Below, piece after piece: positions 10,401-15,573 of a stretch of DNA of 17,041 nucleotides. Position numbers and translations under genes: made by a program. This stretch comes from an uncultured Clostridia bacterium (GTDB taxonomy: Bacteria; Bacillota; Clostridia; Christensenellales; UBA1242): the NCBI GenBank assembly GCA_947627585.1, contig CANQWP010000007.1:1-17041 (forward strand), in the 5' to 3' direction. A model generated the notes under the pieces. It had not been told where the DNA came from. It saw only the letters and a list, made by a program, of their open reading frames with translations, and made no database searches. Position 1 is the stretch's first letter; every line of letters begins with the position of its first letter.

Positions 10401-13400
10401 TGCACGCGAACGGCGTTGACATTTTCGTTTGTCACAGTTGAAATTGAGAATGTTTGATCGACATTCTGCCCCAAACGAAGTTCAAGTTCAGGGGCGGAAG
10501 TTCTGAACAAATAAACATATTCTCCGCTGACATTGTCAATGTCGATGTATTGTGCGTCAAGCCCGTCTTTTTGAGGCGTATTGTTTTGGAACTTGAAACT
10601 TGAAGGTTGAATCAAGTCGTTCCCAACAAGAGTATCGCTTCTATTCTTGCCGACAACAACTTTGTCAACATATGATGTCGCCTTATAGAAGCCAAAATTT
10701 TTGAGAAGGGCCGCATCTGATATCTCGTTCAAATTTATGAACGGCCGCGCTCCCTCTTGCGCAACATTCTTTTCAACAATCACAATGTTTGGATTGATAT
10801 ATAGGTCAATTGCGCCTGTGTTGAGAGCAAATGATGAATTTATGCCATAATATAACGTGAATGTGACGATTTCAAAATGATCAACTTTTGAAATTTGAAG
10901 TTTTTTGTCCTCAGTGATTTTAAGCAAACTTTGAGACTGATCTGAAACAGTGTGATCAACAAGAAGGCCCTCTCCAGCAAGTCCTGTTGCCCAAGAGTAA
11001 TCTTTACCCCCAGAGAACAGCAACAATTTGTCAAGATCATATGTTTCGTCTGCAAAAAGTGCCGGAGTGGTGCTTCCAAGTTTTACCAAAAATTCGTCAT
11101 AACCTTTCTGCTCATTAAAGGCGTCGATTCCGATTGTGATGCTTGTTTGTCGAACAATCACAAGATTGAGAGAAATATAGAATCGAGAACTATCTTTGTC
11201 GGTGACAACAAATTCCAAAGTTGTGTCCTCTTTGAATGGGAATCTTACCGAAAGTTTGGTCAAATCTCTGTCAGCTTGCATATAGTCTTTCATGGTGTCT
11301 TGATCTGCATCGGTAAATCCCTCAAAATGGAGCATTGCGGCAAGATCTTTTGACAAAGATTCTTCCAACCTGTTTACAAACGTTTCGTTGAGTCTGACCT
11401 TGATGTCTTCAGAAGAATAATAATTTTCGTTGTCTCCCAAATATACTCTGATCAGTTTTGTCAAATCCAAAACGTCTCCGCCAGTTCCAGGGTTGAGATA
11501 TTTTCTTATTGTAACTTGCGTCGTGTCGAGATTATCTTCATAGTTTTCATCTTTGTTCATATCTGATTGAATGACAGTTTCGCCAATTTCTTTCTCAACC
11601 TTTGTCACGCCAACGCTCTTGATTGTGAAGTTGAATCTTTCTGAGGCAACCGTTTCGCCGTCAGCAATGTTTTCTTTGACTTCCACAACCAGCGTCGTCG
11701 TTTTTTCATCTGAATATGTGGAATTAAAGTTGATTATGGCATTTTGTTCGTTGTTGAATCGAAGAAGATTTTCTGTTCCCTCTTCTCTGAACAAAATTTT
11801 GTAAAGGCCGGTGACAACATTTGTGTCAATTTGCAAGCCGTGTTCGTCAAAAATCTTGAAATTGAGGTTGGCATTTATGACATTGAGAGCCTGTTCAATC
11901 GTTTGTTGCCCCGGTGTGTTGAGGGTGAAATCTCCCCAAGTCATTTCAACTTCTCCAGAGCCGTCGTCTACGCCACCAATTTTCACAGAAATGTTCTTGT
12001 CTCCATGAATTTGTGGATCTTCCAAATAATCCGCTTTAAGCTCTTTTGGTGTTTGATAATACACAACAAAATGATCATCTTCGGTTGTTTGATTGTCCTC
12101 ACCGACCACATTCTTTTTGAAAAGGTCGTGTCCATTGTCATATTTCAACAAAAGATAGATGTCTTTTGATGTAACTTTGTTTCCGCTATTTGAAGAAGCA
12201 AACAGTTCTTCTTTAATGACAATTTCTCCAGAAAAATAGAGCGTTTTTTCTCTTTTTCCTGTTGACGAAAATTCTTCGGTCGGTTTTCCGTTGAGCGAAA
12301 CATATTGATCATCATATTCTTGTTGTTGTGAGTCCGCGCAAACAATTTGAATTGCCCCCGAATCAAAAGCATCAGAAATTTTTCTGTAATCAGCGTCCCA
12401 GGACTCTGCGTCATCGTCAGCGCATTCATATTTCAAAACAAATTTGATCATTTTGTCATGGTTGACAGCCGGAACAAAAAGTCTGCCTCCCTCTGTTGCA
12501 ATTTCGTCTTTTGTGGTGAAAGAAAAGCTTGGGGCCATTCTTTGGATTGAAAGCGAGCTTTCAACTTTCACCTCTTTCGGATCGCTGAGGTTGACAATTT
12601 GATATTTGGTCACGCCATTTTCAACAGTTGTTGAGACATTTCCGTCAACATCAGTTTTCAAAATGGCAATCAAAACATAGGCTTCTGCTCGACTTGGAAG
12701 TTTTTGTTTTGCAATCAACAGATCGTCAGTTTCAAGTTCATACAAAACGTATCCGTTTTCGTTTGATTGTCCCCAAATGTTCAGTTTCTCGCCAAGATAA
12801 TTCTCCGTGTATGTCACACCTTCTTTGACATTGAAGATGTTTTGAACATTCACGTTTTCCAAATCGCCACTCATGAAAAGGAAGAATTTTGTCTTTTGAT
12901 ATACATTATCTGATGGAATTTCATTCACAAAATCGGAAAGTTCAACTTGAGCGTTCTCAGCTTTCCCTTCGTCGTCAAAAGTGACTTCAAGTTGAATTCT
13001 GTTTTTGTTTTCCCATGTTGCAGGCACGTTTTGATGGGCTTCGGCAACATATGTGAAAGTTTTTTCCGGATTGTCGTCACCAGAAAAATCAAAGAAATTG
13101 ACGTAGCTTCCATTTGTGTCTATGTAGAAGAAATTGACAAACAGCGTTCTTTCCTGAGTGTCCCATGCAGCAAGTTGCCAATAATAATCTTTCGTGAATT
13201 TTGTTGATGTGCTTGGAAGAACATAATATTCCGTGCCTTCAGATGCATTGACATATTCGTCATATTTGGAATAGTCAAAGTTTTCTTCAACAGAGATGTC
13301 ATAACTCTTTTCTTCACCATCGGCGTTTTCGACAACCTTCAAAACCTTTCCGACAACATCTGGCCTGTCCATTCTGCGATTGTCGATTCTGAGCCCCGTG

Positions 13401-14494
13401 TCGCCTTTGTTGATTCTGATGCCGACATTCCCCAAAAGCCCATCAAGGCTTGGAGACTTGTCGTTTTCTTTGATTGAAATTCCAAGCGCATCACTGTTTT
13501 CGTCTTGTGCGTCAGAATTTGTCGTTAAAACAAAATTCTTGTCAAGTGTGCCGCGAATTGTTTTCTCATCTTTTTCCATGGTCACAATTGTCACAGCAGA
13601 ATCTGTGACATAAACCCTTATGGTCTTTTCCCAATATGTCTCTTCGCTTTCCTTGACAGTTTGCAGATATGTCGTAACTTCAGAGTTGAGCTCTTCTGAG
13701 CCTTTCAACTCCTCTGGACTGAATTGTTCTGGATTTTCCAAAAATTTCTCCAAAGTTTCTTTTTGGAAATTTGCATTTGCAAAAGCATAGACCTTGATTT
13801 CGTCATATTCCTCTCCGCTTTGCGACTTGGTATAGAAATTTTTGTTCGTCCAGTCATAGTCAATATGCCCTAAGGTGCTTGAAAAGAAAACCAGTTTTTC
13901 TTCGTTGTCTTTTGAAAAAGCATATTTGCTTTCTTGTGGAGTGAAAGTTGTTTCAATGTTGAATGTGGAGCCGATCACAACCGAGTTTCCTTCGGTTTGT
14001 GCAAGTTTGACATCAATGCCTTGCGCCGGCTTGTCAACATAAACGGTGATGCTTCTTCGTTCCCGAGTCTCATCTTCCGACACAGCAGTGATTGTTGCCA
14101 TTCCACCTTTTGCAAAGCCCTGTTCGTCTTTTTCGAGTGTGATTTGAAAAGGTTTGTTCAACCTGACTTCTTTTGGCACAGAAATCACGCCGTTGGACGT
14201 CTTGTTTTTGTCGCCGTCCAAGAAAAGTGAAACCTTGTCTTTTGTGACATCTTCTGTGGTTGTTGACAAAGTGAGCTTGAAGTCAGAAGCAATATAAACA
14301 TCACCATTTTCGTCAAAAAAGCCCATTCCATCAACTTCGTGAGAAAACTCCATGTCTTGCGGCCAAACAATTTTTTCATTAAACTGCCCGGACAGATACA
14401 TAACCAGCACCGTCACGCCGACAATGCTAAGCATTCCCACAAATGTCAAAATGAGCGTAGCCCACCAACTTAAAACTTTGTGTTTTCTTTTCAT
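1466..14494 (-). CDS. Giant membrane-anchored surface protein of Ig-like beta-sandwich repeats (4,342 aa)
   Basis: I do not recognise a named family. The frame is open for 13 kb without a break. Residues 1-9 are basic (MKRKHKVLS) and residues 10-34 form one hydrophobic segment (WWATLILTFVG...VMYL) with no clear signal-peptidase site, so I read an N-in/C-out signal anchor. Residues about 157-245 resemble a bacterial Ig-like (Big_2) fold: VYVDKPAQGIDVKL, then IGSTFNIETTFTP, then LVFFSS. Beyond that, beta-hairpin patterns of alternating hydrophobic residues around a Gly/Asn turn recur throughout, for example near residues 928, 1650, 2102, 2222 and 2363. The C-terminal 500 aa divide into about five tandem modules. 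Composition is rich in Asp, Glu, Thr, Ser and Asn with only about 14 cysteines. There is no LPxTG motif, no C-terminal TM segment and no catalytic motif I can see. An upstream in-frame ATG at 14533 was rejected for lack of a ribosome site; ATG 14494 has GGAG at 8 nt. Adhesin, structural or envelope-spanning roles are possible; function is unknown. Confidence 0.9.
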   Translation of the reverse strand: MKRKHKVLSWWATLILTFVGMLSIVGVTVLVMYLSGQFNEKIVWPQDMEFSHEVDGMGFFDENGDVYIASDFKLTLSTTTEDVTKDKVSLFLDGDKNKTSNGVISVPKEVRLNKPFQITLEKDEQGFAKGGMATITAVSEDETRERRSITVYVDKPAQGIDVKLAQTEGNSVVIGSTFNIETTFTPQESKYAFSKDNEEKLVFFSSTLGHIDYDWTNKNFYTKSQSGEEYDEIKVYAFANANFQKETLEKFLENPEQFSPEELKGSEELNSEVTTYLQTVKESEETYWEKTIRVYVTDSAVTIVTMEKDEKTIRGTLDKNFVLTTNSDAQDENSDALGISIKENDKSPSLDGLLGNVGIRINKGDTGLRIDNRRMDRPDVVGKVLKVVENADGEEKSYDISVEENFDYSKYDEYVNASEGTEYYVLPSTSTKFTKDYYWQLAAWDTQERTLFVNFFYIDTNGSYVNFFDFSGDDNPEKTFTYVAEAHQNVPATWENKNRIQLEVTFDDEGKAENAQVELSDFVNEIPSDNVYQKTKFFLFMSGDLENVNVQNIFNVKEGVTYTENYLGEKLNIWGQSNENGYVLYELETDDLLIAKQKLPSRAEAYVLIAILKTDVDGNVSTTVENGVTKYQIVNLSDPKEVKVESSLSIQRMAPSFSFTTKDEIATEGGRLFVPAVNHDKMIKFVLKYECADDDAESWDADYRKISDAFDSGAIQIVCADSQQQEYDDQYVSLNGKPTEEFSSTGKREKTLYFSGEIVIKEELFASSNSGNKVTSKDIYLLLKYDNGHDLFKKNVVGEDNQTTEDDHFVVYYQTPKELKADYLEDPQIHGDKNISVKIGGVDDGSGEVEMTWGDFTLNTPGQQTIEQALNVINANLNFKIFDEHGLQIDTNVVTGLYKILFREEGTENLLRFNNEQNAIINFNSTYSDEKTTTLVVEVKENIADGETVASERFNFTIKSVGVTKVEKEIGETVIQSDMNKDENYEDNLDTTQVTIRKYLNPGTGGDVLDLTKLIRVYLGDNENYYSSEDIKVRLNETFVNRLEESLSKDLAAMLHFEGFTDADQDTMKDYMQADRDLTKLSVRFPFKEDTTLEFVVTDKDSSRFYISLNLVIVRQTSITIGIDAFNEQKGYDEFLVKLGSTTPALFADETYDLDKLLLFSGGKDYSWATGLAGEGLLVDHTVSDQSQSLLKITEDKKLQISKVDHFEIVTFTLYYGINSSFALNTGAIDLYINPNIVIVEKNVAQEGARPFINLNEISDAALLKNFGFYKATSYVDKVVVGKNRSDTLVGNDLIQPSSFKFQNNTPQKDGLDAQYIDIDNVSGEYVYLFRTSAPELELRLGQNVDQTFSISTVTNENVNAVRVQEFANGSRKIILCVDEKNVAKNVEIGIEIGFGQDEFETIKGMLYREKGGDASETVPVQIVKMKVTENGKQVWKTFVVFAQQETYLIGSDYAYANCTGQLSHTKGQEIYSGTRSEYFNSDNTLTITASPQDKNGKSLKTLSLTLNVIVSRIGEKFVYYKNAASAETPNFNVFGEGEEDFLTLIKNPAAVGAFQALKAGNTYKLFHALDINAGTDDDSTSENGIFGFYFDTRKANAGEGMGRQATFEAYQMVGGQKISLNWSELCTLTADGTGLTFNHILDKYENTYIEITLPFKEAGYTFSFKYRIKILPDFEAGSVNYPFADDVEHLDNLADPYVEPGAYGFGKYEIDLNEKFDATNSKASQIGKARFVDPHAIDPEFAEELSGKFAIVSARANGTMIQNLENNEYFEYDKDALENQSKLIVTLKQAGVKLSIILKKSFKADDLGIFGADLQYELRFNMGTEYKTDVKKNGSSLENENKIYHDTISAGAGEQRYEVSIGTGDSTATTPEKNFDFLIKAKEGTIEKALQKTLYLKAGTIVHSSEDESEFELTEDYYFNEHIADDEDDIWYETNKPNSLPTITIDGKQYTASIADATECFAYLSQNGNSKILHVNPCDNVENNHVIEFGIYTAERVALKLELVVKGFYEADLNTKFDGGKTYSYLSSTGIFTKFVDTSGEAEQGIGDTSDTYTYSLQIEKVDTDTVTIQDREVAKTALVDIKEDPADWKNNTIEFAHLPQEVAFNFSATVTRTETRAGNSTSYTFNFEITVGQSANIDQVYTVEIGNVYGGADYLLCLGSSATDAPEETFVATHSGLISNAKLPSIEGSTGEYLFEATGEESGEQDYAILTPEFVGRTTLISWDYTIKYVFGTYYLEYTLRVTYTTLPSINVDLHTPAPDGKTYSSAEYLDTTNATGKAERSVENFFGTAADFAMKVGGDEQVRVTAKNVDALKDVKIAQNWSVSVTTIDNVVLQVNYGDDRVGKTITSESADKQLLADEAYVQTNLTFTIQDASKDGTVEFSIVVSGSRAVLGKEASNYVVQVLRSGVSAVSIVKNSTNYDNDQETIYAEDLAKYSDPHLFAEDRIVQFDAKTAGTYHLKFTKGETEKHIEVTADKPNTITNVDVGESLTDYDFDSAYESYDSTGFRGELDEETIFNSMPVITSRLVAIYAQNTENEAKIELGTEKKFMLKKSGDAAAKEVSEVALTPNDLDTPASYDITLQNGTQTISTSGKYTLLLKIDFEIQNNANQANGAFKKELIAGTSYTLLGNAGSGTLNNELHIRSPRQNKDYTLEMMQAGSGNLNLQFYGFDDVPILAKNADGSYVGVPGGNNVGKATESMSTKEKDLAVVAGTIHEKLQTDDVTLSNGNIIKYFTGLTPRAKASDGKDFTVNSANTGFNTYNYVVLQGQVVDGSGQVTQNEGAGSGRGVDYTLVAQGCNNDGNHVMIRVVYSVNMGDGQTVPVYNNLLFKVVPNTMMNNASSNSNTTGISFKQNHRVDGGFVDANTNRTFGGEQTIANNYSVPYVISNEQIATNSASFNLFNTNNNAAGFSQGVIQANMYGEKTNAASKFKFTYTNISQKVATDGETKICNDFVGALTTFDPDTTPTSKTWTKRDNVYTGNGDGKASALSVGLSTNKKVSLGEKWYYIDFVNDFGYAGRFFFKIVATDNPIINSMSDPTYKEDDTIAVGAQYKDMTITKTKDGTEDYYQYTEFEYDTASEPTYNELKFSTTPTKVKLLAKLTEPVDGVTDIFKTVEIKDPKQTTITIFGTDDGTKEKTTWKKMVDGAESNVNDLGQSSFKGATITILAQYDTTGATNPFDATVIYGKNVGGSFTDYRNDTKFAEGGQTKPDPITILSSENTIYTQPTFEEKKEGEQGTTPSTSGNKSFHTVTLTNISAYAFEKGAPVDQTTAQGHTSRVNEIKVERIDFYNAGTWVGGSYGKNKTFDKEDQNVQITPQQLITSGEKYFYASQETAAAGKGPDENICYTVPIIEPRAFGNQKQLQVTMNITLVDGAQNKAVLSRQVTIVREDVDLFGAGGKDKEILDGQSPTVTNTDVTSVLNDTLEVTLKQDQSTTFFVTDRPINSISSQDGKYVVKHYMYDYNEAGTWEKGYYDEKNAWKKEDKEVELQITPITITNEADYTQTYYYSITDNLIDIANRKSNFQVNEKFYIYEFNFLQENEDGEEVLQTSNAVFAYNGKTSTSTSNKLNVNTLEENELTEEEQQTVTFEIKPATEQFNQIGTYSYSSTNPPTTISVNNALRLYIPSVNALGDSDHTMSRTLNFLYIKDNKSYQYAQTFKIKPYYTSLGKEGSTDSNIQVSNYIEVSKTVDSKVTEKFYYIPLSGWAGDASLKLTDGLGSADKKSLGVSKGESPYKFTFSISNETPSGSAFVDEFGTLTTSQDFTISGHTIILNVYMNVSGYENNFEERNNSLEIGKFTLRLNAKTNSTTSTDGRYTSTTAGQEGFVNIPTGFKSSSTSPMTTKYTEQEKEVGTYACEVGTTIDFRELLKDLQTVGNDDLSTWSNKNYHVLKEGEKDIYCRDNMNTWTFDIVGQKTVTILVTGRSKGGYQFALLELTMHVFGRDTRTQPRVAVDLNKGDSADVDLAKTFKETGTGTWFELNKATGMTEKLDNNKITLNKEEENSEFIQEKTLILSSGGTYKLFEVTFFLYNYSGAPAEKSINVALTRGSAYTLQNAVSSILGEDKKDGETYHFFELGGNDVSQEQTVYHSNSTTKVHYLLTTHDANGKTTAIHQVSIQFCVTSASADKTAGVFADKKQDAGKTYIDSSVIQDKVKDMFEIGDGVNYQTEIPGSGAFFTIFTRDANGVLTAIDGDQIEVSAEKLRDETTYVVAYRETGGTIVIKTAKILAYYYEQAIDVTIDELDEQIPFSLYEISDKVLDAINTTLGLKDKEGELKGALTYSYINESNGTLETINEIPKLEETGVEEQPDFEGTFYVEISGRTFLINLKLNVKPAAAQP
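1469..2959 (-). repeat. Five tandem divergent ~90-107-aa modules at the C-terminus of the giant protein
   Basis: Reading from the C-terminus, units of about 105 (1469-1783), 103 (1784-2092), 93, 89 and 107 residues share one layout. Each has an opening strand, then a short amphipathic stretch (SDKVLDAIN, IQDKVKDMF, LQNAVSSIL, DLAKTF, FRELLKDL), a central aromatic strand, and a closing hairpin around a Gly turn (for example TYVVAYRETGGTIVIKTA; TLILSSGGTYKLFEVTF; TFYVEISGRTFLINLKL). Identity between units is low, so the boundaries are approximate and the homology is judged by pattern, not by alignment score. Confidence 0.55.
3959..4618 (-). repeat. Duplicated YNAGTW...QITP...YYS motif inside the giant protein
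   Basis: Two segments in the giant protein align well. The copy at 4618-4495 (residues about 3293-3333) has YNAGTWVGGSYGKN, then KEDQNVQITP, then GEKYFYAS. The copy at 4099-3959 (residues about 3466-3512) has YNEAGTWEKGYYDEKN, then KEDKEVELQITP, then TQTYYYS. Their starts are 173 residues apart. This is the clearest internal homology I found and suggests growth by duplication of a module of about 173 aa. A weaker relative occurs near 5565-5450 (TWTKRDN ... GEKWYYID). Confidence 0.65.
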
Positions 14495-14502
14495 AATCCT
14501 TG

Positions 14503-14506
14503 CTCC
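14503..14506 (-). promoter_or_regulatory. Shine-Dalgarno GGAG that fixes the start of the giant gene
   Basis: On the minus strand GGAG (14506-14503) lies 8 nt before ATG 14494, the ideal spacing. An overlapping AAGGA (14501-14497) is only 2 nt from the ATG and is less likely to be used. The longer in-frame start at 14533 has no such sequence upstream. The chosen start also begins with the basic residues that normally precede a signal anchor. Confidence 0.8.
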
Positions 14507-14538
14507 ATATTGTTTTTCAAGCAGATTCGACACATCGC

Positions 14539-14555
14539 GACAGAAAATTTTTGTC
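14539..14555. promoter_or_regulatory. 17-bp near-palindrome at the start of the giant-gene transcript (possible operator)
   Basis: GACAGAAAATTTTTGTC is a palindrome around 14547 with 7 of 8 pairs matched. It lies immediately downstream of the predicted transcription start (about 14558). It contains the half-site ACAGAAA that also appears in a palindrome over the -35 box of the divergent promoter. In AT-rich DNA such a match can arise by chance, and no regulator is known. Confidence 0.3.
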
Positions 14556-14564
14556 TATGACTTT

Positions 14565-14593
14565 ATTATACATTTTTAAACAATTTTTATCAA
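14565..14593 (-). promoter_or_regulatory. Sigma-A-type promoter of the giant gene
   Basis: On the minus strand TTGATA (14593-14588) and TATAAT (14570-14565) are separated by exactly 17 bp, with one mismatch to consensus in the -35 box and none in the -10 box. Transcription would begin near 14558, giving a 5' leader of about 64 nt that holds the GGAG ribosome site. Upstream sequence is almost pure A+T, which could act as an UP element. Confidence 0.8.
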
Positions 14594-14730
14594 GTAAAAA
14601 TTTATATTTTAAATAAAAATTAATTAATTTTTTTTAAATTTTTTTATTAAGTTTTTTGTCCAAATTATTTCAACAATTTTTATATTGTTTTTTTATAAAA
14701 AGTTTTAGCGATATTTCGCCGATTTTTCTG
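14594..14730. other. Extremely AT-rich spacer between divergent promoters
   Basis: Between the two -35 boxes lie 137 bp with 19 G or C by my count (about 86% A+T), falling to 8 of 107 in 14594-14700. It is full of A- and T-tracts on both strands. No reading frame of note is present. Such DNA commonly bends and binds the alpha subunit of RNA polymerase or nucleoid proteins; that role here is inferred. Confidence 0.7.
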
Positions 14731-14740
14731 TTGACAGAAA
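14725..14740. promoter_or_regulatory. 16-bp palindrome overlapping the -35 box (possible operator)
   Basis: TTTCTGT (14725-14731) and ACAGAAA (14734-14740) are perfect 7-bp inverted arms around TG. The palindrome overlaps the TTGACA box at 14731-14736, the classical place for a repressor to block polymerase. The arm ACAGAAA recurs at the giant gene's transcript start. No regulator gene is in the window, so function is a hypothesis. Confidence 0.35.
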
Positions 14741-14759
14741 TGTTTTTTTGCGATATAAT
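14731..14759 (+). promoter_or_regulatory. Perfect-consensus sigma-A promoter driving a leaderless mRNA
   Basis: TTGACA (14731-14736), a 17-bp spacer and TATAAT (14754-14759) match the housekeeping consensus at all twelve positions. The A of ATG 14766 is 7 nt past the -10 box, where transcription normally starts, so the mRNA should begin at or within a base or two of the start codon with no ribosome binding site. Confidence 0.87.
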
Positions 14760-14765
14760 TGACGT

Positions 14766-15530
14766 ATGAAAAAGAAACTCAACACAAATTATGAGATTTA
14801 TAACTATCTCAACATAACAAATCGCAAGCTCGGGAAGATTTATAAATACACCGGAACTCATTGTTTGCCGGCAGACTTCGACGTGAACGCAGACATGTTC
14901 AAAGAAAGGCTCTTCTTGAATGAAATGGAACGTCAAGACATTTTTCCGCCTTTTGTCATCGAAGAAAAAAAAGAAATTAAAAAAAGATTAAAAAATTCAA
15001 TAAAAAACATTCAAAAATTAAAAAAATACGCGAAAAACAGCGATGTTTTGCAAAATTTTTCTCAAAATTTTATTAAAAAATTTGGACTTTATCTTGATTC
15101 GAGACACGAACTTTCTCACGCTTTTTTAAAAGATTTTGAAAGCCAATCTTGCGACGAAGTTGAAATGTATCGCGAGCTTTTCAACCTTGACCCCGTTTTT
15201 GGAGAATTTTTGGACGGGCTTTTTGATGCCAAACCGGACTTTTCAAAACTTTGCGAAAATTTGGAAGAAAAATATGAGAAGTCTTATGTCGAAAAGCTGA
15301 AACTTCTTGACAAAAAGACCACAAAGCAAAAGAAAGAACGAGCACAAAGACAACTTCAAAACGACCAGTTGGTTGTCAATCAAATTCGCGAAACTGAGCG
15401 ACAAAAAGAGAGCCCGACTTTGAATAAAAAATCAGAAAAGTCACAAAAACCGGCAAAAAATGTGCAAAATGCAAAAATCGTTGAGCAAAAAAGTGGAAAG
15501 AACACTGCAGCGCCAAGTCAAACGAAATAA
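14766..15530 (+). CDS. Lysine-rich protein of unknown function (254 aa)
   Basis: I do not recognise this protein. It is soluble-looking, with no signal peptide or membrane segment. Residues about 66-98 (EEKKEIKKRLKNSIKNIQ...) and 184-212 look like charged helices, possibly coiled coil. A mixed region at 100-180 contains short acidic and aromatic stretches (SRHELSHAFLKDF, MYRELFNLDPVFGEFLDGLF). The last 40 residues (215-254) are a Lys/Gln/Asn/Ser/Ala tail that is probably disordered. The basic tail could bind nucleic acid or membrane, but this is speculation. The start is set by the promoter, which predicts a leaderless transcript beginning at this ATG. The next in-frame ATG, at residue 44, has no ribosome site. 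The ABC-F gene follows 43 bp downstream with no promoter seen between them, so the two are probably co-transcribed. Confidence 0.8.
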   Translation: MKKKLNTNYEIYNYLNITNRKLGKIYKYTGTHCLPADFDVNADMFKERLFLNEMERQDIFPPFVIEEKKEIKKRLKNSIKNIQKLKKYAKNSDVLQNFSQNFIKKFGLYLDSRHELSHAFLKDFESQSCDEVEMYRELFNLDPVFGEFLDGLFDAKPDFSKLCENLEEKYEKSYVEKLKLLDKKTTKQKKERAQRQLQNDQLVVNQIRETERQKESPTLNKKSEKSQKPAKNVQNAKIVEQKSGKNTAAPSQTK

Positions 15531-15560
15531 AAATTTTTAACAAGTTCATGAAAAAACATA

Positions 15561-15566
15561 AAGGAG
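15561..15566 (+). promoter_or_regulatory. Strong ribosome binding site for the ABC-F gene
   Basis: AAGGAG lies 7 nt before ATG 15574. It contrasts with the upstream gene, which has none, and fixes the ABC-F start. Confidence 0.85.
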
Positions 15567-15573
15567 AACAAAT

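Noticed and set aside
14495..14533. Start of the giant gene at ATG 14533, adding 13 residues
   Set aside because: No Shine-Dalgarno precedes it, while ATG 14494 has GGAG at 8 nt and begins the basic stretch before the signal anchor.
14672..14689. AACAAT/ATTGTT inverted repeat in the AT-rich spacer
   Set aside because: Six-base arms in sequence over 90% A+T are expected by chance, and it is not aligned with either promoter.
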